Shown: positions 1 through 8,910 of the stretch, piece by piece
Position numbering within the stretch: the stretch's first letter is position 1
Layout of the letters: each line of letters opens with the position of its first letter
Source of the DNA: Hymenobacter sublimis
GTDB taxonomy: Bacteria > Bacteroidota > Bacteroidia > Cytophagales > Hymenobacteraceae
Direction: 5' to 3'
Assembly (NCBI RefSeq): GCF_023101345.1
Contig: NZ_CP095848.1
Coordinates: 1-64,000 of the forward strand
Length of the DNA stretch: 64,000 bases
The notes under the pieces: generated by a model
Databases searched by the model: none
Seen by the model: only the letters and a program-made list of their open reading frames with translations
Told to the model about the DNA's origin: nothing
Program-made: the position numbers and the translations under genes

Positions 1-401
1 CCGAGTACATGGTGGTGCAGGGCTACGGCTGGCGGGCCCTGCGCAAGGGCGGAACCCAAACCAGTGCCGGTTTAGGCTTGGTTGCTGAACTCCTGATTGA
101 TCAGCACTTTGTGGAGCGGGGGCGTTTCGGTCGGCTGGCGCACGCCCTGCTAACTCATCCCACGTGCTTGGGTGTGGGCTTGGCCGAAGAAACCGGCGTT
201 ATTATTCGGGGCGGACGCTACGCCGAGGTTTTCGGGGATGGAGTTGTAACGGTAATTGATGGCCACGACCTGCAGGGAAGCAACCTGAGCCGGGCGCGGC
301 GGGGTGAGCCTGTAAGCGGGCAGAACTTCCGGGTGCACCTGTTGGTAGCGGGGCAGCAGCTGGACATGGCTTCGCGGACCGTGGTAGCAGGCAAAGCGTG
401 A
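1..401 (+). CDS. Cyanophycinase-like peptidase, C-terminal part (5' end outside window)
   Basis: This is the C-terminal ~130 residues of a protein read in the frame beginning at base 3; the reading frame is open to the window edge, so the true start lies upstream. The pattern TSAGLGL followed by LIDQHFVERGRFGRL, HPTCLGVGLAEETGVII and a short beta-rich tail (EVFGDGVVTVIDG) matches the end of the cyanophycinase family, serine peptidases of the S51 clan that cut beta-Asp-Arg bonds in the storage polymer cyanophycin. The catalytic serine region is not in the window. Relatives in Bacteroidota may act on isoaspartyl dipeptides instead, so the exact substrate is open. Confidence 0.8.
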   Translation, partial: EYMVVQGYGWRALRKGGTQTSAGLGLVAELLIDQHFVERGRFGRLAHALLTHPTCLGVGLAEETGVIIRGGRYAEVFGDGVVTVIDGHDLQGSNLSRARRGEPVSGQNFRVHLLVAGQQLDMASRTVVAGKA

Positions 402-519
402 GTAATTACTTACTGCCCGGCTTCTTAGAAAACTAGGCCGCAGCGGCCAGGGCAAGTCTGGGTTAAGGGGCGCGGTGCCGGTAAAAAGCAGCCATAGGGG
501 TGAAAAGACTGGTTTAAAC

Positions 520-539
520 TTAGTCGGCGTGCCGACTAA
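520..539. promoter_or_regulatory. Perfect 9-bp inverted repeat upstream of the FadL-type porin
   Basis: TTAGTCGGC and GCCGACTAA are separated by two bases, and each arm is bordered by a related AAACTT. The site lies 60 bases before the porin start and about 17 bases upstream of a TACATTTA (556-563), one mismatch from the Bacteroidota -7 element. It is placed like an operator for a dimeric repressor or activator. The regulator is unknown, and there is no T-run that would suggest a terminator. Confidence 0.45.
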
Positions 540-599
540 ACTTCGTTTTTCTCGCTACATTTAGGCCATAAACCCCCAAATTCTCACTCATCTCTTCGT

Positions 600-1847
600 A
601 TGAATCTAAAATCTCTACTCCTCGCGGGAGGGGCGCTGCTTTCGGGTACGGCGGCTTCGGCGGGTGGCTACCAGGTAACCTTGGCTGGTCAGAAGAACAA
701 TGGTATGGGCGGCGTAGGCGTGGGCTTGTCGCTGGATCAGGCTGCTATGTTCTACAACCCTGGTGCGCTGGCCATGGTAAAGGACCGTGGCGTACAAGTA
801 GGCGTAAACCTGACCCTGGCCCGCAACGCTTTCGTGGCGGAAGGTGGCAACCAGCAGCGGGAGCTGCGCAACAGCTACACTACTCCCCTGAATTTCTACG
901 CAGGGTTCGGGCCGGCCGAGGGTAAATTCCGGGCGGGTATTGCCGTGTACACGCCCTTCGGAAGCAAGCTGCAGTACGCCGATGGATGGGAAGGTCGTAC
1001 CTCGCTAACTGACATCGACCTGAAATCCGTATTCGTGCAGCCCACCATCAGCTACGCCATTACGGATCAGCTTAGCGTGGGCGCAGGTCTAGTAGTGCTG
1101 GCTTACGGAGCCGTAAATCTGCAACGCGACATTGCACTGCCGGACTCCTACGGGCATATTGAGCTGGATGGCAAAGCCGATACGAAGTTTGGCTTTAACG
1201 CTGGTATCTTCTTCAAGCCTTCCGATAAGCTGTCCTTGGGCATCAACTACCGCTCAAAAATTGATGCCGTAGTGAAAGATGGGGACGTAACCTTCTCGGG
1301 CATCCCCGCCTCGTTCAGCTCGCGCTTCCAGGCCACTAAGTTCAACGCCACGCTGCCCTTGATTGCTACCACCAGCATTGGCCTGGGCATTATGCCGAAC
1401 GAAAAGCTTACGATTGGTTTTGACGCCAGCCTGGCTCAGTGGAGCAAATACCGCGTGCTACGCTTCGACTTCGACCAGCAAATTAACGGCTCTACTTCCA
1501 GCGAATCGAAACGCTTCTACGAAGACGCCCTCACGTTCCGCCTGGGCGGGCAGTACAAGCTGACGGAAGGCCTGACGGTTCGGGCTGGCGGCGCCTACGA
1601 TCAAACGCCGGTGCGGGACGGGTACGTAACGCCCGAAACTCCTGACAACGACCGACTCAGCGGTACCCTGGGTGCTTCGTACACCTTCGGCAAGTTTGGG
1701 GTTGATCTGTCGGCTCAGTACGTGGGTATCATGAAGCGGACGGTAACTCAGACGGAACTGCTCAATAATGGCACCACGGACCGGATTGCCGGAACCTATA
1801 AAACTAACATCGTTATTCCGGGCATCGGCCTGAATTACGCTTTCTAA
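600..1847 (+). CDS. OmpP1/FadL/TodX-family outer-membrane transporter
   Basis: A 415-residue beta-barrel protein with a cleavable signal peptide (about residues 1-20). The mature N-terminus carries the family hallmark: GGYQVTLAGQKNNGMGG, then LDQAAMFYNPGAL at about residue 45. The rest is alternating beta strands ending in the aromatic YAF typical of outer-membrane barrels. FadL-type porins move long-chain fatty acids or other hydrophobic compounds across the outer membrane. The next gene begins 21 bases downstream and encodes a secreted GDSL lipoprotein, so an import-plus-esterase pair is a sensible inference. The real ligand cannot be read from sequence. Confidence 0.92.
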   Translation: MNLKSLLLAGGALLSGTAASAGGYQVTLAGQKNNGMGGVGVGLSLDQAAMFYNPGALAMVKDRGVQVGVNLTLARNAFVAEGGNQQRELRNSYTTPLNFYAGFGPAEGKFRAGIAVYTPFGSKLQYADGWEGRTSLTDIDLKSVFVQPTISYAITDQLSVGAGLVVLAYGAVNLQRDIALPDSYGHIELDGKADTKFGFNAGIFFKPSDKLSLGINYRSKIDAVVKDGDVTFSGIPASFSSRFQATKFNATLPLIATTSIGLGIMPNEKLTIGFDASLAQWSKYRVLRFDFDQQINGSTSSESKRFYEDALTFRLGGQYKLTEGLTVRAGGAYDQTPVRDGYVTPETPDNDRLSGTLGASYTFGKFGVDLSAQYVGIMKRTVTQTELLNNGTTDRIAGTYKTNIVIPGIGLNYAF

Positions 1848-1868
1848 CCGCGACTCGCTCCCTGATCC

Positions 1869-3215
1869 ATGAATACGTTTCTGTTTCGCAAGTTCACGCC
1901 CCTGGCGGCGCTACTCGGGCTGGGCATCACCGCTTGCCAGCCTGATCTGGAAGACGACTTCAAGCCCAACAAAGGCTCCGCTGACTTCTCTCGCTACATT
2001 GCTGTCGGCAACTCACTGACTGCCGGCTACGGCGACAATGGTCTTTACTTAGAAGGCCAGCTGAATTCCTACCCTAACCTGCTGGCCCAGCAATTTCGCA
2101 CGGCGGGCGGGGGCGAGTTTGTGCAGCCCCTGTTTACGGAAGCACAAAGCAACGGCTCGGGTTACCTGCGCCTGACTGGCTTCACGGCTGCTGGCACGCC
2201 CATTACGGCCAGCGTACCCGGCAACGCAGGCCGGCTCACGCCTGGCTCCGCGCCTTACACCAAGGTTACTACTCCCATTAACAACTTGGGCGTACCAGGA
2301 ATTCGTCTCGCCGATATTCACACGGCTGGGTACGGCAACGTGCAAACGACCCCGCTGAATGCTGCTACGTTTAACCCGTTCTTTGAGCGTATCACGCCAG
2401 ACGGTAGCAACCAAACCTACTTCCAGCGGGTAAAGGCAGAGGCGGCTACGGCCACGTTCTTCTCCAGCTGGTTGGGCAATAACGACGTGCTGGGCTATGC
2501 CACCACGGGCGGCGTAGGCGGCATCATCACCCGCACCGATTCGTTCACGCTCAAGAACAACCGCATCATCAACGTGCTGACGGCTAACGGCGCTAAAGGC
2601 GTGGTTGCTACCCTGCCAGACGTAACAAACATTCCGTTCTTTACTACGGTGCGCGTAGCTGATATCCGGGCCCGCTTCAAGGCGGCTAACTCTGCTTTGG
2701 ATGTGTACATCCAGACCACCGGTACGGCTGGGGCACAGGTAGTGCGCCTCGCTACGGATGCTGATTTGCTGACGCTGCCTTCCTCGGCTGTTATTGGGAC
2801 CACCACTACTGGCAGTCCGTTCCCGGTAGGTGCTGGTGTAGGCACCGGCGTTGGACAGTCGAATCCGGTTCCTAACCAGTTTGTGCTGGACGCTACCGAG
2901 CAAACGGCCGTGCGTACGGCAACTACAGCCTTTAACAACGCTATTGTAACAAAAGCCAACGAGAAGAACCTGGCCATCTTTGACTCCAATGCATTCTTCG
3001 CACGGGTAGCCACTTCGGGTATTACCACCAACGGCGTAACGAACACGGCTGCCTTTATCTCGGGCAACTTGTTCTCACTGGATGGTGTGCACCCCACGCC
3101 CCGCGGTTATGCGGTAATTGCCAACGAAATGATTCGGGCTATCAACTCGAAGTATAACGCCAGCGTGCCCACGGTAAACCCTAACGACTACCGTGGCGTC
3201 CGTTTCCCGCAGTAA
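1869..3215 (+). CDS. SGNH/GDSL-family hydrolase lipoprotein
   Basis: A 448-residue protein with a lipoprotein signal peptide ending in the lipobox GITAC (Cys at about residue 23). Block I is GNSLTAGY (catalytic Ser at about 49, in a GNS rather than GDS context). Block II is NNLGVPGIRLAD, block III is SSWLGNNDVLGY (the Asn of the oxyanion hole), and block V is GVHPTPRGYAVIAN with the catalytic Asp/His neighbourhood. All the expected catalytic elements of an SGNH esterase/lipase are present. It probably hydrolyses an ester in the periplasm or at the surface and forms an operon with the FadL-type porin just upstream. The substrate is unknown. Confidence 0.9.
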   Translation: MNTFLFRKFTPLAALLGLGITACQPDLEDDFKPNKGSADFSRYIAVGNSLTAGYGDNGLYLEGQLNSYPNLLAQQFRTAGGGEFVQPLFTEAQSNGSGYLRLTGFTAAGTPITASVPGNAGRLTPGSAPYTKVTTPINNLGVPGIRLADIHTAGYGNVQTTPLNAATFNPFFERITPDGSNQTYFQRVKAEAATATFFSSWLGNNDVLGYATTGGVGGIITRTDSFTLKNNRIINVLTANGAKGVVATLPDVTNIPFFTTVRVADIRARFKAANSALDVYIQTTGTAGAQVVRLATDADLLTLPSSAVIGTTTTGSPFPVGAGVGTGVGQSNPVPNQFVLDATEQTAVRTATTAFNNAIVTKANEKNLAIFDSNAFFARVATSGITTNGVTNTAAFISGNLFSLDGVHPTPRGYAVIANEMIRAINSKYNASVPTVNPNDYRGVRFPQ

Positions 3216-3225
3216 TTTTTAGAAT

Positions 3226-3273
3226 AGACGCAAAAAAACCCTTCCCTGGTTCGGGAAGGGTTTTTTTGCGTCT
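3226..3273. terminator. Bidirectional terminator hairpin between convergent genes
   Basis: Perfect 21-bp arms (3226-3246 and 3253-3273) enclose a 6-base loop. The arms contain seven A on the left and seven T on the right, so a T-run follows a GC stem on either strand. It serves both the GDSL gene (+) and the YpdA-like gene (-). Confidence 0.92.
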
Positions 3274-3285
3274 GGTCGTTTCGGG

Positions 3286-4302
3286 TCAGGAAAGCTGCAC
3301 CGGCTGCAACACTTCCGGCAGCTCCGGCGCGGCCTCGCCGGCTAGGCGCGCAGCAATAACCTGGGCGTGGTAGCGGCCATTCTCAATAAACCAGCGACTG
3401 GTATTTAGGCCTCCGCATACGGTGCCGGCTAAATACACGCCGGGGAGGTTGGTTTCCAGCGTATCGGCGTCGTGGGTAGGGGTTTGGGCGGCGTCGGGTT
3501 GGCAGGTAATGCCCAAGGCCGCCAGGAAGCGGAAGTCAGGATGGTAGCCGGTGAGGGCGTACACGTAAGAGGCGAGCAGCGACTGAGGCCCCGCAGGCGT
3601 CTGGATTTCCACGGTTTCGGGCGTGATGCGCTGCACACTGGAATTGAAAAACACCTTAATGCGCCCTTCCTTGATACGGTTGAGCAGGTCCGGGCGAATC
3701 CAGTATTTGACCGACTCGCTGATGGCCTCGCCGCGCACTACCATTACCGGGCGGGCGCCGGCCCGGAGTAGCTGCAAGGCTGCCCTGGCCGAGGAGTTTT
3801 TGGCTCCGATGATTACCACGTCCTGGTCCGTGTGGGCGTAGGGCTCCTTGTAGTAATGCGTTACATGGGGTAGGTCTTCGCCGGGCACGTGTAGGTAGTT
3901 GGGTACATCATAGAAGCCCGTAGCCACAATAACGTAGCGGCAGCTGATGCGGCCCTTCTCCGTTACTACCTGGTAGCTACCTGGCTCACCCTCCAGGCCC
4001 GTAACTCGTTCATAGAGACGCAAGTGTAGGTTTTCGGCGAAAGCTACCCGGCGGTAGTAGTCCAGGCCATCCTCGCGCAGAGGTTTGTAATGGCTGGTTG
4101 GGAAGGGGTGCCCCCCGATTTCTAATAGCTCCGGAGTCGAGAAAAACTCCATGTTAGTGGGGTAGCCAATAATGGAATTCACCAGCGCGCCCTTGTCCAG
4201 CACACAGGCCGTGAGCCCACGCCGCTGGACCTCAATGGCGCAGGCCAGCCCCACGGGCCCGGCTCCAATCACCACAACATCAAAAGCAATAATTTCAGAC
4301 AT
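3286..4302 (-). CDS. ypdA: YpdA-family FAD-dependent bacillithiol-disulfide reductase-like protein
   Basis: A 338-residue flavoprotein. The N-terminus has the dinucleotide-binding pattern VVVIGAGPVGLACAIE (FAD); a second Rossmann motif, VVIIGAKNSSARAALQLL, at about residue 165 would bind NAD(P)H. The early block NSIIGYPTNMEFFSTPELLEIGG and the late LPGVYLAGTVCGG are characteristic of YpdA, which reduces bacillithiol disulfide with NADPH in the cytoplasm. Unlike thioredoxin reductase there is no CxxC. I prefer the ATG at 4302, directly ahead of the flavin fold; an in-frame ATG five codons upstream (4317) is possible. It is a single gene with its own terminator. Confidence 0.87.
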   Translation of the reverse strand: MSEIIAFDVVVIGAGPVGLACAIEVQRRGLTACVLDKGALVNSIIGYPTNMEFFSTPELLEIGGHPFPTSHYKPLREDGLDYYRRVAFAENLHLRLYERVTGLEGEPGSYQVVTEKGRISCRYVIVATGFYDVPNYLHVPGEDLPHVTHYYKEPYAHTDQDVVIIGAKNSSARAALQLLRAGARPVMVVRGEAISESVKYWIRPDLLNRIKEGRIKVFFNSSVQRITPETVEIQTPAGPQSLLASYVYALTGYHPDFRFLAALGITCQPDAAQTPTHDADTLETNLPGVYLAGTVCGGLNTSRWFIENGRYHAQVIAARLAGEAAPELPEVLQPVQLS

Positions 4303-4483
4303 GGTATGTAGTACCACGAAAGGTCGCTTTCAGTTTTACGCATTCTGCTAGAAAATTTTCATTTCAAGGCCGATATGGGAGCCTACATGAGGGTCAGCGC
4401 TTTATAGCCGCGGGTGGCCTCCTGCTACCCAGGTGGTGTAGGCTATAGGTAAATCATACAGTAGATATACTATAGATAAACTA

Positions 4484-4491
4484 TATCTTTG
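4484..4491 (+). promoter_or_regulatory. TAnnTTTG promoter -7 element
   Basis: TATCTTTG is a perfect match to the Bacteroidota -7 consensus, in AT-rich DNA 40 bases before the lipoprotein start at 4531. Transcription would begin near 4498. That rules out the in-frame ATG at 4489 as the translation start. Confidence 0.65.
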
Positions 4492-4530
4492 CGCTACATC
4501 ACGTATTTCAATTCCATTTTACTGTTATCC

Positions 4531-5019
4531 ATGAAACGTATTACCCTTTTAGCCTTGTCGTTGGCTACCAGCACTTTCTTCGCGAGCTGCAGCAGTGACG
4601 ACAAGGAGAACAACCCGTCGCCGAGCAAGTCGGCCAGTGAGTTGCTGATGGCTAAAAGCTGGAAGCTCACGGCGGAAACCGAAGCTACTGGCACCGCCGC
4701 CCCCGTTAACACCTACGATGACTACGAATCGTACGAGAAGGACAACATTTATAAGTTTCAGGCCAACAACGTTTTTATCTCAGAAGAAGGAGCTACCCGT
4801 TACAGCTCATCTGACCCTGCCAGCACTACGGGTGTTTGGGCTCTGTCCGACAGCGACAAAAAGGTAGTATACCAGGCCGGTTTCTTTGGCACGGGTTTGC
4901 TGTCGAGCACGCAGAAAGGAGACATTGAGGAACTGACGGATACCAAGCTGGTAGTGAAAATGACAGATGCCAGCAGTACGCCAACTATCGTTACTCGCCA
5001 GACTTTCACGGCGCAGTAA
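4531..5019 (+). CDS. Small lipoprotein, lipocalin-like size, unknown function
   Basis: A 162-residue predicted lipoprotein: MKRITLLALSLATSTFFASC, then an Asp/Ser-rich linker (SSDDKENNPSPS). The body begins LLMAKSWKLTAE and has repeated short strands (YKFQANNVFISEEG, GVWALSDSDKKVVY, LTDTKLVVKMTD). The SWKLT opening and the final strand of conserved type resemble the small Bacteroidota lipocalin-like lipoproteins, but the match is only by eye. It stands alone, with its own promoter and a palindromic terminator. I do not assign a function. Confidence 0.75.
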   Translation: MKRITLLALSLATSTFFASCSSDDKENNPSPSKSASELLMAKSWKLTAETEATGTAAPVNTYDDYESYEKDNIYKFQANNVFISEEGATRYSSSDPASTTGVWALSDSDKKVVYQAGFFGTGLLSSTQKGDIEELTDTKLVVKMTDASSTPTIVTRQTFTAQ

Positions 5020-5032
5020 TTCAGCTAGTTAG

Positions 5033-5082
5033 CAACACCAAAGAGCCCCGTTTCTAATTAGAAACGGGGCTCTTTGGTGTTG
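5033..5082. terminator. 50-bp perfect palindrome, bidirectional terminator
   Basis: The arms 5033-5057 and 5058-5082 are exactly complementary, with the core CAAAGAGCCCC/GGGGCTCTTTG. It separates the lipoprotein gene (+) from polA (-), ending transcription on both strands. The same core is used again after gldN. Confidence 0.92.
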
Positions 5083-5094
5083 ATACTCGCCTGT

Positions 5095-7980
5095 TTAGTG
5101 GGCTTGCAGCCAGTTGCGACCAGTACCTACCTCTACTTCCAGAGGCACACCGTGGGGTAGGAGTAAGGCATTGGACATCAGCTCCTTGATCTTAGGCGTG
5201 ATGAATTCTACCTCTTCCTGTACGGCATCGAATACCAGTTCGTCGTGCACCTGCAGAATCATCTTGGTGCCGAGCTTTTCTTGCACCAGCCACTCGTGGA
5301 TGTTGATCATCGCCTTCTTGATGATGTCGGCAGCGGTACCTTGGATGGGGGCGTTGATGGCGTTGCGCTCGGTATAGCCGCGTAGGGTAGCGTTGCGGGA
5401 ATTAATGTCGCGCAGGTAGCGGCGGCGGCCCAGCAGGGTAGTGGCGTACTCCAGCTCCCGCGCTTTATTGATGCTGTCGTCCATGAACTGCTTCACCGAG
5501 GAAAACTCTTGGAAGTAGGTCTCGATGATTTCGGTGGCTTCTTTGCGCGAGATGCCAATGCGCTGGGCCAGCCCGAAAGCCGAAATGCCGTAGATAATGC
5601 CAAAATTGACGGTTTTTGCCTTGCGCCGCATCTCGCCATCCACTTGGTCTAGGGGCACGTGGAATACCTTGCTAGCCGTGCTGGTATGAATGTCGAGGCC
5701 CTGGCGGAAGGCTTCAATCATCGTTTTGTCGCCCGAAAAGTCGGCCATGATGCGTAGCTCCACCTGGGAATAGTCGGCGGCCAGCAGCACGTGCTGCTCG
5801 TCACGGGGCACAAAGGCCTTGCGAATTTCCCGGCCCTTTTCCGTCCGAATGGGAATGTTCTGGAGGTTGGGGTTGGTAGAGCTGAGGCGACCGGTGGCCG
5901 TCACGGCTTGGTTGAAGGAGGTGTGTACCCGGCCATCAGCCTCGCAGACTAGTTGGGGTAAGGCCTCCACGTAGGTAGAGCGCAGCTTGGTGAGCTGGCG
6001 GTGCTCCAGTATCAGGCCGGCAACGGGGGCGTCGGCGGCCAGCTGGCTCAGGATTTCCTCCCCGGTAGCGTACTGGCCGGTTTTGGTTTTCTTGATTTTG
6101 CCGCCGCCCAGGCCCATTTTATCAAACAATACCTCACCCAGCTGCTTCGGTGAGCCGATGTTGAACTCCTGCCCGGCCTCCGAGAAAATCTGCTTTTCGA
6201 TGTCTTGAATGTAGCCCTGTAGCTCGGCGGAGTACTCACCCATGGCTGAGGAGTCAATTTTCACGCCCTCGTACTCAATGTCAGCCAGCACAGGCACCAG
6301 CGGGTTTTCTACCTCATTTAGCAAATCCAGCAGGCCTACCTCCTTGAGCAGAGGCTCGAATACGTGCTTGAGCTGCAGGGTTACGTCAGCATCCTCGCAG
6401 GCATAGTCCGACACCTCGGCGGGGGGTAGGTCGGCCATGGTTTTCTGGTTTTTTCCTTTCGGGCCGATCAGCTCCAGAATGCTCACGGGGGTATAATGCA
6501 GGTATGTTTCGGCTAGCACATCCATGTTGTGGCGCATGTCGGGCTCCAGCAGGTAGTGGGCCAGCATGGTATCGAACAGCCGGCCGCGCATGCGCACGCC
6601 GTAGTGCCGCAGAATCGTAAGGTCGTACTTGATGTTCTGCCCCACCTTTACAATCTGCTCAGCGTCGAAAAACGGCCGGAACTCATCAATCAGGGCCTGG
6701 GCGGCGGCCGCGTCGTCGTGGGGTACGGGCACGTAATAGGCCTCGCCGGGCAGCCAGCAGAAGGACAGCCCCACTAGCCGGGCCGTCATGGTGTCGAGGC
6801 CAGTAGTTTCGGTATCAAAGCTGACTTCGGTTTGCTGGAGCAGAAACTTCAGCAGGCTCTGGCGCAGCTCGGGCGTATCGATCAGGTGGTATTGGTGAGG
6901 CACGTCCTGCAAGGTCAGGCGAGGACCCGCGGGTGCCCCGAACGCACCGGTGGTGCCTTCTTCGGCGGCTATGCCTACGGCCGCGTCGGCGGAGGAGCCG
7001 AACAAGCTGCCCTGGCCCTCAGCTACTTTGGGCCGGCGAGCCCCGCGGGGGGTAGGGGCGGCGCTGGTACCGGCGGCGCTGCCGCCATCAAGCACGCGGG
7101 CGGCCAGCTGCCGAAACTCCAACTCCTCGAACAGCTGCCGCAGCTGGTCGGTGTTGGGCTGCTCCAGGCGCAGGTTTTCTTCGTGGAATTCAATGGGTAC
7201 GTTCAGGTGAATGGTCGCCAGTTCCTTGCTCAGCAATCCTTGCTCAGCGAAGGTGCGCACGTTTTCCTGTTGCTTGCCCTTGAGCTTATCCACATTGGCA
7301 ATCAGGTTTTCCACCGAGCCAAATTCCTGCACTAGCTTTTTGGCCGTTTTCTCCCCAATGCCCGGAATGCCCGGAATGTTGTCGGATGCGTCGCCCTGCA
7401 AGCCCAGAATGTCGATTACCTGCTCCACGCGCTCAATCTCGAAGCGCTCTAGCACGTGCTGCACGTCCAGCACCTCGGCGGCGTTGCCCATGAAAGCAGG
7501 CCGGTAAATCTTGATGCAGTCCGTGACCAGCTGGCAGTAATCCTTATCGGGCGTCATCATGAACACTTCCCCAAAGCCCTGCTGCTCGGCGCGCTGGGCC
7601 AGGGTGCCAATTACGTCGTCGGCCTCGAAGCCGTCCACCATCAGAATGGGGATGTTAAAAGCCTGAATGATGCGCTTGATGTAGGGGATGGCCAAGCCAA
7701 TATCTTCGGGCATGGCCTGGCGCTGGGCCTTATAATCAGCAAACTGCTCGTGGCGGAAGGTTTTCTTCTGGGCGTCGAAAGCCACCCCAATGTGCGTGGG
7801 CTTTTCCTTCTGAAGCACTTCCACCAGGGTGTTAGTAAAACCCAGAATGGCGCCCGTGTTCAGGCCCTTGGAGTTCACCCGCGGGTTCTTGCTAAAGGCA
7901 AAATGGGCGCGGTAAATCAGGGCAAAAGCATCGAGCAGAAAGAGCTTGTGGGGCTGGGGGGCAGAAGCGGCGTCGGTCAT
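5095..7980 (-). CDS. polA: DNA polymerase I
   Basis: A 961-residue three-domain polymerase for gap filling, primer removal and repair. Residues ~10-300 form the 5'-3' exonuclease (LLDAFALIYRAHFAF, GFEADDVIGTLA, MMTPDKDYCQL, QGDASDNIPGIPGIGEKTA). Residues ~365-550 form the 3'-5' proofreading domain with its acidic residues intact (SFDTETTGLD, NIKYDLTIL, YACEDADVTLQ). Residues ~560-961 are the polymerase, with motif A DYSQVELRIMA, motif B RRKAKTVNFGIIYG and motif C QVHDELVFD. The frame stays open to 8196, but the upstream part overlaps the divergent gene and lacks family similarity, so I take the ATG at 7980. A TATCTTCG about 6 bases upstream (7986-7993, minus strand) is a near-consensus -7 element, which would leave a very short leader. 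Confidence 0.97.
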   Translation of the reverse strand: MTDAASAPQPHKLFLLDAFALIYRAHFAFSKNPRVNSKGLNTGAILGFTNTLVEVLQKEKPTHIGVAFDAQKKTFRHEQFADYKAQRQAMPEDIGLAIPYIKRIIQAFNIPILMVDGFEADDVIGTLAQRAEQQGFGEVFMMTPDKDYCQLVTDCIKIYRPAFMGNAAEVLDVQHVLERFEIERVEQVIDILGLQGDASDNIPGIPGIGEKTAKKLVQEFGSVENLIANVDKLKGKQQENVRTFAEQGLLSKELATIHLNVPIEFHEENLRLEQPNTDQLRQLFEELEFRQLAARVLDGGSAAGTSAAPTPRGARRPKVAEGQGSLFGSSADAAVGIAAEEGTTGAFGAPAGPRLTLQDVPHQYHLIDTPELRQSLLKFLLQQTEVSFDTETTGLDTMTARLVGLSFCWLPGEAYYVPVPHDDAAAAQALIDEFRPFFDAEQIVKVGQNIKYDLTILRHYGVRMRGRLFDTMLAHYLLEPDMRHNMDVLAETYLHYTPVSILELIGPKGKNQKTMADLPPAEVSDYACEDADVTLQLKHVFEPLLKEVGLLDLLNEVENPLVPVLADIEYEGVKIDSSAMGEYSAELQGYIQDIEKQIFSEAGQEFNIGSPKQLGEVLFDKMGLGGGKIKKTKTGQYATGEEILSQLAADAPVAGLILEHRQLTKLRSTYVEALPQLVCEADGRVHTSFNQAVTATGRLSSTNPNLQNIPIRTEKGREIRKAFVPRDEQHVLLAADYSQVELRIMADFSGDKTMIEAFRQGLDIHTSTASKVFHVPLDQVDGEMRRKAKTVNFGIIYGISAFGLAQRIGISRKEATEIIETYFQEFSSVKQFMDDSINKARELEYATTLLGRRRYLRDINSRNATLRGYTERNAINAPIQGTAADIIKKAMINIHEWLVQEKLGTKMILQVHDELVFDAVQEEVEFITPKIKELMSNALLLPHGVPLEVEVGTGRNWLQAH

Positions 7981-8091
7981 AGTGGGGCGAAGATACAAGC
8001 GGTAGGCAGGGCGAAGTATGTAAACGGGCTGGGGCGCGTCATGTTCAGGTAGGGGCCCTGCTGGCTGGCAAATCTGCGTTACCTTTCGGGC

Positions 8092-8733
8092 GTGAACACA
8101 TACCATTGGCTGCTGGCTCTTCCGCTGGCTCTGGGCGCTGCTACGGGCGCAGCCCAATCGACTACCCCGGCCGGGCGGCCGTCTGCGGCGGAGCACAGCC
8201 AGCAGGTGGCAACTTTTCAGCAGAAGCTGAACGCCGAGTATCGGAATCCGGCGGAGTCTCCTTTATCGGCGGAAGCCCAGAAGAGTTTTACGGGGCTGCC
8301 TTTTTACCCGGTCAACTACGCGGCCTGCGTAGAAGCCCGGTTTGAGGCGGATTCGTTGGGGGCACCTTTTCAGATGGTGACCAGCACTGCCCGCCGCCCC
8401 CAGTATCGTAAGTATGGTGTGCTGTACTTCTCTTTCGAGGGCCAACCGCAGCAGCTGGTGGTGTACCAAAGCCTGGACCTGCAGCGCAACCCTGAGTACC
8501 GCGACTACCTGTTCGTGCCCTTCACCGACCGCACCAACGGGCATGGCAGCTACGGCGGTGGCCGTTACCTGGACCTGCGGCGGGGCCAGATTCAGCGAGG
8601 AAAGCTAGTGCTGGACTTCAACCAGGCTTACAACCCCTACTGTGCGTACGGTGGGCAGTACTCCTGTCCTGTACCACCCGCCGAAAACCGGCTGCGGATA
8701 GCCGTTCAGGCGGGTGTAATGAGCGGCCATTAA
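8092..8733 (+). CDS. DUF1684-family secreted protein
   Basis: A 213-residue protein with an N-terminal signal peptide (about residues 1-21, ending GAAQS). The C-terminal half has the DUF1684 pattern: GVLYFSFEGQPQQLVVYQ, YLFVPFTDRTNGHGSYGGGRYLDL, then LDFNQAYNPYCAY and YSCPVPPAENRL. The biochemical role of this family is not established. The start is a GTG; no ATG occurs until well inside the mature domain. A near-consensus -7 element (TACCTTTC, 8080-8087) ends only five bases before the GTG, so the message may be leaderless or nearly so. Confidence 0.85.
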   Translation: MNTYHWLLALPLALGAATGAAQSTTPAGRPSAAEHSQQVATFQQKLNAEYRNPAESPLSAEAQKSFTGLPFYPVNYAACVEARFEADSLGAPFQMVTSTARRPQYRKYGVLYFSFEGQPQQLVVYQSLDLQRNPEYRDYLFVPFTDRTNGHGSYGGGRYLDLRRGQIQRGKLVLDFNQAYNPYCAYGGQYSCPVPPAENRLRIAVQAGVMSGH

Positions 8734-8910
8734 CTGGCTGACGCCTGGCCTATTGCCATAACAGCTGCTGCACGCCGATGGTGGAGTTGGTGCTAGGTCG
8801 GTAACTGGAAGGCTCTGCAGTGCTACGAAGTTGCGGCTAGCCTAGTCCCTGGTGTACCTAGGGCAGATTGTGGTTCAACGCCCCCCGCTGGGTTCCGTAC
8901 ACCCCAACCT

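Noticed and set aside
4489..4530. Upstream ATG of the small lipoprotein gene
   Set aside because: It overlaps the TATCTTTG -7 element, so it would precede the transcription start. The ATG at 4531 also gives a normal lipoprotein signal.
7981..8196. N-terminal extension of DNA polymerase I by 72 codons
   Set aside because: The extension is Arg/Pro/Gln-rich, unlike any PolA, and overlaps the divergent gene and its promoter.
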